Assembly: GCF_000280925.3 (NCBI RefSeq)
Contig: NZ_CP012109.1
Coordinates: 8,328,501 to 8,392,500 of the forward strand
Source: Myxococcus hansupus
GTDB lineage: Bacteria; Myxococcota; Myxococcia; Myxococcales; Myxococcaceae
Length of the DNA: 64,000 nucleotides
Direction: 5' to 3'
Position numbers and translations under genes: made by a program. Below the pieces are notes generated by a model. That model ran no database searches. It was not told where the DNA came from and was given only the letters and a program-made list of their open reading frames with translations. Positions 53,326 to 61,776 of the stretch are shown here, piece by piece. The stretch's first letter is position 1. Every line of letters starts with the position of its first letter.

Positions 53326-53721
53326 ATGAGCGAGACGAAGCTGCCGCGACCCACGGATGGGGAGCTGGCCATCCTGCGGGTACTCTGGGAGCGCGGCGAC
53401 AGCACGGTGCGTGAGGTGCATGAGGCGCTGACCCGGAACGACCCGGAGGGCACCGGGTACACGACGGTGCTGAAGCTGATGCAGATCATGACGGAGAAGG
53501 GCCTGGTGGAGCGCGACGAGTCCCAGCGCGCGCACGTGTACCGCGCCCACGCCACGGAGCAGCGGACGCAGCGGCAGTTGGTGACGGACCTGGTGGATCG
53601 CGCCTTCGGGGGTTCCCCGGCGCGGCTGGCGATGCAGGCGCTGTCGTCGAAGCGGACGCGCCCCGAGGAACTGGCGGAGCTGCGCCGCCTGCTCGATACC
53701 CTGGAAGGAGACGAGGAATGA
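53326..53721 (+). CDS. BlaI/MecI-family repressor
   Basis: The ATG at 53326 has GAGGG eight bases upstream. The 131-residue protein is a winged-helix BlaI/MecI repressor: LPRPTDGELAILRVLWERGDS at the start (20 residues to the Asp), STVREVHEAL, the recognition helix with GTGYTTVLKLMQIMTEKGLV and the wing RVYRAH-like AHVYRAHAT. The C-terminal dimerisation helix holds the region normally cut by the partner protease. It overlaps the M56 gene by 4 bases (ATGA). The dyads at its promoter are its probable binding sites. Confidence 0.95.
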   Translation: MSETKLPRPTDGELAILRVLWERGDSTVREVHEALTRNDPEGTGYTTVLKLMQIMTEKGLVERDESQRAHVYRAHATEQRTQRQLVTDLVDRAFGGSPARLAMQALSSKRTRPEELAELRRLLDTLEGDEE

Positions 53722-56066
53722 GCCGGCTGCTGATGGAGTCCATGGGCTGGGCGCTGCTGCATTCGCTCTGGCAGGGAACGCTGGTGGCGCTGATGCTGGC
53801 GGTGGCGCTCATCGCCGCGGGCCGTCGCGCGGCGCATGCGCGGTATGCGCTGGCGTGCGGTGCGCTGGTGCTGGCGCTCGCGCTGCCGGTGGCCTCGGGG
53901 TGGAGGCACTTCCACGGCGCGCCCGCGCCAATGGACGCGGCGGCCACGGTGGAGACGCCGGCGCCTCGCACGGTCGTGACGGTGGGCCTGCCCATGGACG
54001 CCGCCGTCCTGCCCACGCCCGAGTCGTGGGCCCGGACGGTGATGGCGCACGAGGCCGCGACGGAGGAGTGGATTGACGCGGACATGGCCGAGGACGGCCC
54101 GGCCTTCGGCGTCGAGAGCACCTTGCTGGCGCGCATGGGGCCGCTGCTGGTCGTGGGCGGCTTGCTGCTGCAGCGCGCGCTGTCCGGCGTGGAGGCGCAT
54201 CTTCAATGGCTGGTGCTGGCCTGGGTCGCGGGCGTGGGCCTGTCCTCGGGGCGGATGGCGGCGGAGTGGATGAAGCTGCGCCGGCTGACCGACCGGGCCG
54301 TGCCGGCGCCGGAGCCGTGGCAGGAGCGGATGGACGCGTTGGCCCGGAAGCTGGGGCTGCGCCGCGCGGTGCGGCTGCTCCAGACCTACGACGTGGACGT
54401 GCCGTCCGCGGTGGGCTGGCTGTCGCCGGTGGTGCTGCTGCCGGTGTCCACCCTGTCCGGCCTGCCCGCCCGGCAGTTGGAGATGGTGCTGGCGCACGAG
54501 CTGGCCCACATCCGCCGCCACGACTTCGCGGTGAACCTGGCGCAGGTGATGGTGGAGACGCTGCTCTTCTTCCACCCGGCGGTGCGGTGGATTTCCAGCG
54601 TCATCCGCGTCGAGCGCGAGAACTGCTGTGATGACGTCGCGGTGGCCGCCAGCGGCAACTCCGTCTCCTATGCCCGCGCGCTGACGGCGCTGGAGGCGCT
54701 GCGCATCCTGCCGGAGACGCCGAGCCCCGCGATGTCCGCGCTGGGCGGCTCGCTGCCGGAGCGCGTGCGCCGGCTCATCACCCTGCCCACGTCGCGCTGC
54801 GCGTCACGCTGGGCGGCGGGCGCGTCCGTGCTCACGCTCATCAGCAGCCTCGCGGTGGCCGCTCCGCTGACCTCGCTGGTGCTGGGACAGTTGGGTGTGG
54901 GGACGGATGCGGACCTGGAAGACCGCGCGGAGACCGCGGGCGCTCAGGCGACGGACGCGAGCCTCCCCGGCACGGCGACCCTGCACCGGGCGCCACGCGC
55001 GGTGCACGCCCCTGAGATGCACGGCGCGCCCGTGGGCGTCGCGGCCTTCGCCTCGCCAGTGGTCGCCGCCACGCCGGGCGCCCTGCCCGCGGGCATCGCG
55101 ACGCCGGCCCTGGCTCCCGCGCCAGTCGCCGTGCCCGCCGCCATCGCGGCCCCCGCCGCGCCGCCGGCGCCTCCCGCTCCGCCCGCGCCCCTGGCGCCGC
55201 CCGAGCTGGACAGCCTGTCCTCCTTCTCCACGAGCATCGCGCTCACGGCGCTCACCGCGGCCGAGGTCGCCCTGGGCAACCTCGCCCAGTTGGACGCGGA
55301 GACGCCGCGAACGCCGCGTGAGCGCTCCCGCCGGAGCGTGGACACCCAGACGCAGGTCGGCGCGGGCCAGCAGCTCTCCGTGAATCAACTGGTCGAACTG
55401 AAGGTCGCGGGTGTCACGCCGGAGCACGTGCAGCAACTGACGGACCTGGGCTACGCGCCCACCGTCGCCAACCTGGTGGGCATGAGCCATGCGGGCGTCA
55501 CGCCGGACTACGCGAAGTCGATGAACGCGCGCTTCGGCCGGAAGATGGAGGCGCGCGAGCTGACCCAACTGCGCCACATGGGCGTCACGCCCGCGTACAT
55601 CGAGTCGCTCCAGTCCGCGGGCTTCTCCGTCGACGACCCGAAGGCCCTGGTCCACGCGCGCGCCGTGGGCGTGGACGAGGCCTATGTCCGCGAGCTCAAG
55701 GCCACCGGCTACACGAACCTGTCCCTGCACGAGCTCGCCCAGCTTCGCGCCGTGGGCGTGGACCCGGCCTTCATCGACGCCATGAGCAAGAACGGCTTGT
55801 CCAAGCTGAGCCCCAAGGAGCTGATGCAGCTTCGCGCCATGGGCATCTCGTCCGACTGGCTCGCGGAGATACGCAAGGCGGGCGTGGAGACGAAGGACGC
55901 GAAGACGCTGCAGCGGCTGCGCGCCACCGGCGTGGACGCCGGCTTCATCCGCGAGCTCGCGGACGCGGGCATGAAGGACCTCTCCGTCGACGAGCTGGTG
56001 CGGCTGCGCAACGGCGGCGTGGACGCGGAGTTCATCCGGAAGATGCGCGGCAACGGTTCGAAGTAG
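53718..56066 (+). CDS. BlaR1-like M56 membrane metallopeptidase with eight C-terminal repeats
   Basis: The 782-residue protein has membrane helices near 12-34, 45-60, 140-152 and 165-180. The M56 peptidase domain carries HELAH (His260, Glu261, His264) and a further ligand region in RVERENCCDDVA. One more helix lies near 366-390. A long Ala/Pro linker follows (430-500). Residues from about 555 to the end hold eight repeats of 28-29 residues with core LxxLRxxGVTPxYIxxLxxxGY. BlaR1 has a beta-lactam-binding domain here; this protein has none, so it senses something else. It should cleave the BlaI-type repressor when stimulated. Confidence 0.93.
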   Translation: MSRLLMESMGWALLHSLWQGTLVALMLAVALIAAGRRAAHARYALACGALVLALALPVASGWRHFHGAPAPMDAAATVETPAPRTVVTVGLPMDAAVLPTPESWARTVMAHEAATEEWIDADMAEDGPAFGVESTLLARMGPLLVVGGLLLQRALSGVEAHLQWLVLAWVAGVGLSSGRMAAEWMKLRRLTDRAVPAPEPWQERMDALARKLGLRRAVRLLQTYDVDVPSAVGWLSPVVLLPVSTLSGLPARQLEMVLAHELAHIRRHDFAVNLAQVMVETLLFFHPAVRWISSVIRVERENCCDDVAVAASGNSVSYARALTALEALRILPETPSPAMSALGGSLPERVRRLITLPTSRCASRWAAGASVLTLISSLAVAAPLTSLVLGQLGVGTDADLEDRAETAGAQATDASLPGTATLHRAPRAVHAPEMHGAPVGVAAFASPVVAATPGALPAGIATPALAPAPVAVPAAIAAPAAPPAPPAPPAPLAPPELDSLSSFSTSIALTALTAAEVALGNLAQLDAETPRTPRERSRRSVDTQTQVGAGQQLSVNQLVELKVAGVTPEHVQQLTDLGYAPTVANLVGMSHAGVTPDYAKSMNARFGRKMEARELTQLRHMGVTPAYIESLQSAGFSVDDPKALVHARAVGVDEAYVRELKATGYTNLSLHELAQLRAVGVDPAFIDAMSKNGLSKLSPKELMQLRAMGISSDWLAEIRKAGVETKDAKTLQRLRATGVDAGFIRELADAGMKDLSVDELVRLRNGGVDAEFIRKMRGNGSK

Positions 56067-56104
56067 CCGCATTCCCCCACCTCACTGACCTGCCCCACCC
56101 CGCT

Positions 56105-56132
56105 CGGCGCGCATCCCTCCGGATGCGCGCCG
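56105..56132. terminator. Hairpin between the M56 gene and the repeat-protein gene
   Basis: This is a perfect 12-bp stem, CGGCGCGCATCC at 56105-56116 and GGATGCGCGCCG at 56121-56132, with loop CTCC. There is no T tract. It may attenuate rather than end transcription, since the next gene begins 37 bases later. Confidence 0.6.
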
Positions 56133-56168
56133 CACGGGAGGGGTCTACCCGAAGCGAAGGAGCCCGCC

Positions 56169-57227
56169 ATGCATCGCCTGTCGTCCCCTCTGTCCCTCGT
56201 GGCCGCGCTGCTGGTGGCCACCGCCGCGTCCGCCGAGTCCGCGGCCTTCGAGCCCCGTGGCACCTGGACGGGCTCGCCCAGCCGCCGCCAGGACAACGCA
56301 CTCCAACTCCAGCTCCACCAGTCGCCGGGCCACAACATGGGCTTCAGCGAGCCCCTGGCCTCCTTCAAGGGCCTGTCCACCACCGGTGGCGCCACCACCT
56401 TCACCCTGCCGCGCGAAGCAGGCACCTTCCACTTCGAGGGCCAGTTCCGGGACGGCCAGGGCGCGGGCCACTTCCGCTTCGACGCCAGCGCCGCCTTCGC
56501 CAAGACGATGGCCTCGCTGGGCTACAAGGACCTCACGCCCAAGGCCCAGTTCCAGCTCGCCAGCACCAATGTGACGACCCAGCGCATCCAGGGCCTGGCG
56601 GCGCTGGGCTACAAGGACCTCAGCCTGGACGCGCTCATCCAGGCGGGCATCTTCGACGTGACGCCGGAGTACGCGCGCGCCCTGGCCGACGCCGGATACC
56701 CCAAGCTGACCTTCGACCAGCTCGTGCAGGGGCGCATCCACAAGGTCACCCCGGAGCGCGTGAAGGAATTCACCGCCGCGGGCCTCAAGCCGGGCAACTG
56801 GGACGAGCTGACCTCCATGACGATTCACGGCGTCACGCCCGACTACGCGCGGGAGATGCGGAGCATCGGCTTCAAGGACCTGAGCAACGAAGACCTCGTG
56901 GCCTTCCGCATCCACAAGGTCACCCCCGAGTTCGTGAAGCAGATGGGCGAGCTGGGCTTCAAGAGCACGGACTCGGACGACATCGTCGCCCTCCGCATCC
57001 ACAAGGTCACGCCCGAGTTCATGAAGCAGATGCACGAGCTGGGCTTCAAGGACCTCACGCGGGACCAGGCGCTGGCCTTCCGCATCCACAAGGTCACGCC
57101 CGAGTTCGTGAAGCAGATGCGCGAGGCCGGCTACACGAACATCACCGCGGATGAACTGGTGAACCTGCGCATCCACGGCATCGACAAGGTCTTCATCCGG
57201 TCCATGTCGGAGAAGCCGAAGAAGTGA
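56169..57227 (+). CDS. Secreted protein made mostly of the same eight repeats as the M56 sensor
   Basis: The 352-residue protein has a signal peptide ending ATAASA. Residues 25-105 are beta-rich (GTFHFEGQFRDGQGAGHFRF). From about 110 to the end there are eight units of 28-29 residues with core DLVxFRIHKVTPEFVKQMxELGFKDLT, matching the pattern in the neighbouring M56 protein. It should be periplasmic, where the M56 repeats also lie. It is the third gene after blaI-type and M56 genes, in the same direction. A ligand, partner or decoy of the sensor is the obvious inference. Confidence 0.87.
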   Translation: MHRLSSPLSLVAALLVATAASAESAAFEPRGTWTGSPSRRQDNALQLQLHQSPGHNMGFSEPLASFKGLSTTGGATTFTLPREAGTFHFEGQFRDGQGAGHFRFDASAAFAKTMASLGYKDLTPKAQFQLASTNVTTQRIQGLAALGYKDLSLDALIQAGIFDVTPEYARALADAGYPKLTFDQLVQGRIHKVTPERVKEFTAAGLKPGNWDELTSMTIHGVTPDYAREMRSIGFKDLSNEDLVAFRIHKVTPEFVKQMGELGFKSTDSDDIVALRIHKVTPEFMKQMHELGFKDLTRDQALAFRIHKVTPEFVKQMREAGYTNITADELVNLRIHGIDKVFIRSMSEKPKK

Positions 57228-57338
57228 CGAAAGGGCCGGCCAACGTCCGGCGCTGAACGCCACTGGCCCCGCAGGCGTGCACGATGCGCTACCCGAACAC
57301 ATCTTCCCCACGGGACGGTGGTGGTGGGGAGGGTCGGA

Positions 57339-57779
57339 ATGTCGCGACTGTGGGCAGCTTGCGCCGGGATGCTCTTCCTGGCGGCGTGTGCATCATCCAA
57401 CAAGGCGGTGGTTCCGGAGCCGCGCGCTTCGGCCTCCACGTCGCCGCGGGTCGAGGTGGTGGAGTACGGCTTCCACCCCCAGGACCCCATCCGCGTCGGC
57501 TGGGGTGACCGGGGCCTGATGGCCTTCCTCGAGCTGCTGCGCGGTCCACGCGGCGAGCGCATCGCCTGGAAGCGCGTGGGCCCCTGCTGCGGCACCGGCA
57601 TGCCCACCGAGTTGGAGGTGTTCGAGGTGTCGTACGACGGGCTCACCACGCCGGTGAGCCTCTACCTCGACCCGAACACCGCGGGCGCCGTGCACCCGCC
57701 CAACGGCTTCAGCCTCCAGGGGCTCGCCAGCAGGACGCATCCCGCGCCGGAGGAAGCCCCTCGGGTCATCGAGCTGTAG
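57339..57779 (+). CDS. Small lipoprotein of unknown function
   Basis: The ATG at 57339 has GGAGGG upstream. The 146-residue protein has a signal peptide with lipobox LAAC. The mature protein is beta-rich with a WKRVGPCCGTGMPTELEVFE segment, where the adjacent Cys pair and following Glu are notable. No family is recognised. It converges with the DUF885 gene, 9 bases apart. Confidence 0.8.
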   Translation: MSRLWAACAGMLFLAACASSNKAVVPEPRASASTSPRVEVVEYGFHPQDPIRVGWGDRGLMAFLELLRGPRGERIAWKRVGPCCGTGMPTELEVFEVSYDGLTTPVSLYLDPNTAGAVHPPNGFSLQGLASRTHPAPEEAPRVIEL

Positions 57780-57788
57780 CCGCTCCGC

Positions 57789-59567
57789 TCACTCCAGCGA
57801 CGGTGACGTGTCGCCCGGCAGGAAGACCTCCCGCGCGAGCGACACGGGCAGCCCGAGCTGGAGGAGCCGGTCGTGGAAATCCTTCAGCACCCACTTCTTG
57901 CCGCGCGACTCGAGATGGCGGCGGTAGTCGTCGCGCAGCTTGAAAATCTGCATGCGCCCCACGGCGTAATACAGGTACGTGGGGTTGAGCGTGCCACGCT
58001 CCACCTCGCGCAGCGCGGGGAAGGGCTCGAAGTACGCAATCTCCGCGTAGCGCTTCGCCACCGCCTCGATGGGCTCGTCGTACACGTGCAGCGCCAGCGC
58101 CGCGTACCAGCGCGCATGCCGCTGGAGCGCGCGCCGGAGCTGGCCCAGCCGCACGGCCGGGTCGCCGTCGCCCAGGCCCTCGTCGACCATCATCTGCTCG
58201 CTGTAATGCGCCCAGCCTTCCACCAGCGACGCGGGGGTGAAGACCTTGCGCACGTCCGTGGGAATGCGCGCGCCGTAGAGCAGTTGCACGAAGTGTCCCG
58301 GCATCGCCTCGTGGACGGTGATGCCCAACAGGCCCGCGCGGTTGAAGTACGTCAGGTGCTGCGCCTTCTGTTCGGGCGTCCAGCCGGGCTCCACGTTGGT
58401 GATGTTGTAGAAGGCCTCGGTGTCCTTCGTCTCGAAGGGACCGGGCGAGTCCATGGACGCGAAGCCCAGGCGCGCATACGGCGGCGTCTCCCGCACCACC
58501 GGCAGCCGGTCCGACGGCAACGTGAGGATGTTCCGCTCGCGCACGAAGCGCTGGAGCTCCGACAACTGCGCCCGCGCCGAGGCCACCAGCTCCTCCGCCT
58601 TCGGGTGGTCCTTCACCAGGTCCGCCATCACCTGCGCGGGTGTCTTGGAAGGGTCCACCCGGGCGGCCTCACGCGCCACCCAGGCCTGGTACTCGCGGAT
58701 GGCGCGCTCGTTGATGTCGCGCAGCTCATCCGCGCTCAGCGTCACGTGCTCCTCCAGCGCCAGCTTCCGCTCGAAGCGCTCGCGGCCCAGGCGGAAGTCG
58801 CCGTCCGCCTTGGGCAGCAGCTCGCGCTCCAGCCACACGGCGAAGGCGTCCAACTGCCGCGCCGTCTCCTCGCGCGCGGCGGTGAAGGCGGCGCGCTCGC
58901 TCAGCGGCACCTTCGCGAAGCCCTGCGCGCTCAAGGCCCGGGGCAGGTCCATGCGCAGCCACGCCACGGTGCCATGCGTGTCGCGGATGGCGTACTCGAC
59001 CCACAGCTTCGGCACGCCGCCCAGGTTGAACTGCGCCGCGTCGAGCACGCCCGGGATGCGCGTCATCCGGGAGCGCATGGCGCGCAGGCGCTCGGGCAGC
59101 GGCGCGAATTCGCGGGACGACAGGCTGCTGAGCCCGGTGGAGATGACCCCCACGTAGTACCCCGGGTCGCGCTCCCAGGGCCGCTCCTCCTCCAGCACCA
59201 GCAGCTCGGCGCGAATGGCGTTCTCCAGCACGCGCACGTCCACGGCGGCCTCTTCCGACAGCCCGCCGCGCTCCACCTGCTCCAAGCGCGTCAGCCAGCC
59301 ACGCAGCGCCTCTGACTTGCGCCCCAGCGCGTCGGAGGAGAGGTCCGGCAGGTGGGCGTCATGCATGTGGTAGCCGAGCTGCGTGGCCCGGGTGGGGTTC
59401 GCCGCCGCGTACCAATCCAGGTACTCGCGGGCGAGCAGGATGTAGTTGGCATCCGCCCGCGACGGCGCGGCCTTGGACAGGGCCTGGGATTCCTCCGGCC
59501 CGGCGGCCGGGCGTGAAGCGCAAGCGGAGACACAGGACAACAGGACGAGAGCGGAGCGGATGCGCAT
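57789..59567 (-). CDS. DUF885-family lipoprotein (putative metallohydrolase)
   Basis: The ATG at 59567 gives 592 residues with signal peptide and lipobox CVSAC. The DUF885 hallmarks are present: an N-terminal LAREYLDWYAAANPTRATQLGY region, HEAMPGH at 419-425 (zinc-type HExxxGH) and EGWAHYSEQM shortly after, resembling M3/M32-type metallopeptidase fingerprints. The protein is mostly helical. It probably acts in the periplasm or on the outer membrane, possibly as a carboxypeptidase-like enzyme. It is divergent from the ELWxxDGT gene. Confidence 0.9.
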   Translation of the reverse strand: MRIRSALVLLSCVSACASRPAAGPEESQALSKAAPSRADANYILLAREYLDWYAAANPTRATQLGYHMHDAHLPDLSSDALGRKSEALRGWLTRLEQVERGGLSEEAAVDVRVLENAIRAELLVLEEERPWERDPGYYVGVISTGLSSLSSREFAPLPERLRAMRSRMTRIPGVLDAAQFNLGGVPKLWVEYAIRDTHGTVAWLRMDLPRALSAQGFAKVPLSERAAFTAAREETARQLDAFAVWLERELLPKADGDFRLGRERFERKLALEEHVTLSADELRDINERAIREYQAWVAREAARVDPSKTPAQVMADLVKDHPKAEELVASARAQLSELQRFVRERNILTLPSDRLPVVRETPPYARLGFASMDSPGPFETKDTEAFYNITNVEPGWTPEQKAQHLTYFNRAGLLGITVHEAMPGHFVQLLYGARIPTDVRKVFTPASLVEGWAHYSEQMMVDEGLGDGDPAVRLGQLRRALQRHARWYAALALHVYDEPIEAVAKRYAEIAYFEPFPALREVERGTLNPTYLYYAVGRMQIFKLRDDYRRHLESRGKKWVLKDFHDRLLQLGLPVSLAREVFLPGDTSPSLE

Positions 59568-59836
59568 GACGGCCCGAGTCTCGTTACGAACGCGCGGTTC
59601 GGAAAGCGGGAAGCGCGTCCGGGACGTTTCTGTCGCGAACACCTGTCCTCGCGGATGTCCGCTGAGCGGCCCCGGCCTCGTACGCGGAGGCGCCCGGTGA
59701 GACAGCGTTTCAAAGGACTGTCACGCAATGACAGACCTGGACCGACTCGCGGACGGGTTGGGTTTCGTCAAATCTCAGCCAGATTGCGCGACCGCGGCAC
59801 CCCACCGCAAGCCAGCCACCGCCACATGGAGCGTGT

Positions 59837-61348
59837 ATGCGTCTTCGCGCAAAGAGCCTTCCTTTGCTGTTGTCCGCCGTCTCAGGCATCGCCGTCACCG
59901 GATGCGGCATCGAAGCCCCCCACCCGGTCCGCCTGACGCACGTGGAGGCCGAAGTCCGCGGCGACGACACCACGCCCATGGCGGAGCCCTCCAGCAGTTG
60001 GGACCTGTGTGACATCAACGCCCGCCTGGTGCGGGACATCATCCCGGGCGCCGGTGACTCGGACCCGCGCCACCTCCACCACGGCAACGACGTGCTGCAC
60101 TTCTCCGCCACGGATGGCGTCTGGGGCCGCGAGCCGTGGATCAGCTCGGGCGTGGCCTCGGGCACGCGCCCGCTGCTGGACGTCCACTCCGGCGGCCGGG
60201 GTTCGGACGCGGGGCCCTTCGTCCAGGCGGGGACGACCACCTTCTTCGCGGCGACGAACAGCGTGCTGGGCCGCGAGCTCTGGAAGACGGATGGCACGCC
60301 GGGCGGCACGGAGCTGGTGCGAGACATTTCGCCGGGCATCGCGAGCTCCAACCCGGAGCACCTGACCGTCTTCAACGGCATCCTGTACTTCACGGCGAAC
60401 AACGGCACCAACGGCCGCGAGCTGTGGCGCAGCGACGGCACGGAGATGGGCACCTATCTGCTGCGCGACTTCAGCACGGTGGGGGACCAGGTCACCAACC
60501 ACTTCGAGCTGGTGGCGGGTTCGAACGCGCTCTTCGTCAAGGTGAGTGTCTTCTCCTCGTCGAGCAGCGCGCTGAGCCGGGTCCAGCTCTTCCGCACCAA
60601 CGGCACCAGCTTCGTGCGGTTGGCGGACGCGCCGGAGGACAACACCATCAGGCACCTGACGACGGTGGGGGACAAGCTGTACTTCACCTGGAACTTCGAC
60701 GCGCCGGAGACGCATCTCTACGTCACCAGCGGCACGTCGAGCTTCGCGCGCTTCGTCTACACGTTCACCGGCACGCCGTCCGGGATGGCCGCGTTCAAGG
60801 ACAAGCTCTTCCTGGGCGCGACCACGGACTCCATGGGCATGGACTTCGAGCTGTGGCGCAGCGACGGAACGACGTCGGGCACCATGCGGGTCCGGGACAT
60901 CTACCCCGGCCCGGTGCCGTCGCAGCCGGAGAAGCTGACGGTGGTGAAGAACCGGCTCTTCTTCACCGCGGATGACGGCGTGCATGGCCGCGAGCTGTGG
61001 AGCAGTGACGGGACGACCAACGGCACCCGGCTGCACGCGGACATCCTGCCGGGCGCCATGAGCTCGTCACCGTCGGAGCTGACCGCGGTGGAGGAGTACC
61101 TCTTCTTCAGCGCCCACACGGACGAGGGCGGCCGCGAGGTCTGGGTGAGCGACACCCGCGAGCAAGGGGCCTTCGAGCTGATGGGCATCGCGCCGGGCAT
61201 GATGAACGCCGACCCGAAGAACTTCGTGCGCTCGGGTGGGACCTCTACTTCACCGCGACGGATGCCACCGACTACGGCCGTGAGCTGCGCGCCCTGCGCA
61301 TCCGGCCGCAGGGGATGTGTGGCTCGGTTGGCGGGCGCTGAACGGTAG
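59837..61348 (+). CDS. ELWxxDGT-repeat lipoprotein, C-terminus disrupted by a probable frameshift
   Basis: The 503-codon frame encodes a signal peptide with lipobox AVTGC and about nine to ten beta-propeller-like repeats containing GRELWxxDGT or variants (GRELWKTDGTPGGTELVRD, FELWRSDGTTSGT, GRELWSSDGTTNGT). Such proteins are common on myxobacterial surfaces and probably mediate adhesion or recognition. Near 61239 the frame changes: as read, it ends in an Arg/Pro/Ala tail. One extra base at GGTGG would restore DLYFTATDATDYGRELRAL and a stop at 61341. This is either a true frameshift or a sequencing error. Confidence 0.85.
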   Translation: MRLRAKSLPLLLSAVSGIAVTGCGIEAPHPVRLTHVEAEVRGDDTTPMAEPSSSWDLCDINARLVRDIIPGAGDSDPRHLHHGNDVLHFSATDGVWGREPWISSGVASGTRPLLDVHSGGRGSDAGPFVQAGTTTFFAATNSVLGRELWKTDGTPGGTELVRDISPGIASSNPEHLTVFNGILYFTANNGTNGRELWRSDGTEMGTYLLRDFSTVGDQVTNHFELVAGSNALFVKVSVFSSSSSALSRVQLFRTNGTSFVRLADAPEDNTIRHLTTVGDKLYFTWNFDAPETHLYVTSGTSSFARFVYTFTGTPSGMAAFKDKLFLGATTDSMGMDFELWRSDGTTSGTMRVRDIYPGPVPSQPEKLTVVKNRLFFTADDGVHGRELWSSDGTTNGTRLHADILPGAMSSSPSELTAVEEYLFFSAHTDEGGREVWVSDTREQGAFELMGIAPGMMNADPKNFVRSGGTSTSPRRMPPTTAVSCAPCASGRRGCVARLAGAER

Positions 61349-61776
61349 GTAGGCGTTACGCTCGACATGCCGGAGGAGCGGAGCGGCGCCCGGGCAACCC
61401 GGGGGAACCCGCCTGCTCCCCCCAGGAGCACCCGCCATGGGAGGCCGGCCGGGACGGCGGTGGCCCCCTTCCCTTCCTGGCGCCAGGTGCGCACCTGGAA
61501 ATGTGTCGAGTGGCAGGGGGCGCCAGGAGCCGGCTGGCGCCCCCGTTGTTTTCGCTCCCGGAGCAGCCAGACGCCCTCTGAAATGTACGCCTCCGTGCAT
61601 TTCCCCCCGCCTCCCCCGTCCTCTCGGGCAGAACTGACATGCTGCTGTCCCGAGGCGGGCCAGCGCGCCGGAGGCGTGCGGACGAGCCAGGGCTGGGCTA
61701 AGCGTCTGCTTATCCCGCCGGGTACCGCACACCAGGCCGGCCCCTGCGGCCCGCTCGCTGGAGGAGGTTTCAAGCG
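61349..61776. other. Intergenic region before the AsmA-like gene
   Basis: No gene is supported. The region contains one strong intrinsic terminator (listed separately). A purine-rich ribosome-binding site GGAGGAGG at 61761-61768 serves the next gene. A TAAGCGTCTGCTTATC-like stretch (61700-61715) is near-palindromic and could be an operator. Confidence 0.45.
61516..61552 (+). terminator. Intrinsic terminator downstream of the ELWxxDGT gene
   Basis: This is a perfect 11-bp stem, GGGGGCGCCAG at 61516-61526 and CTGGCGCCCCC at 61534-61544, followed by GTTGTTTT. It is the most typical rho-independent terminator in the window. Confidence 0.9.
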
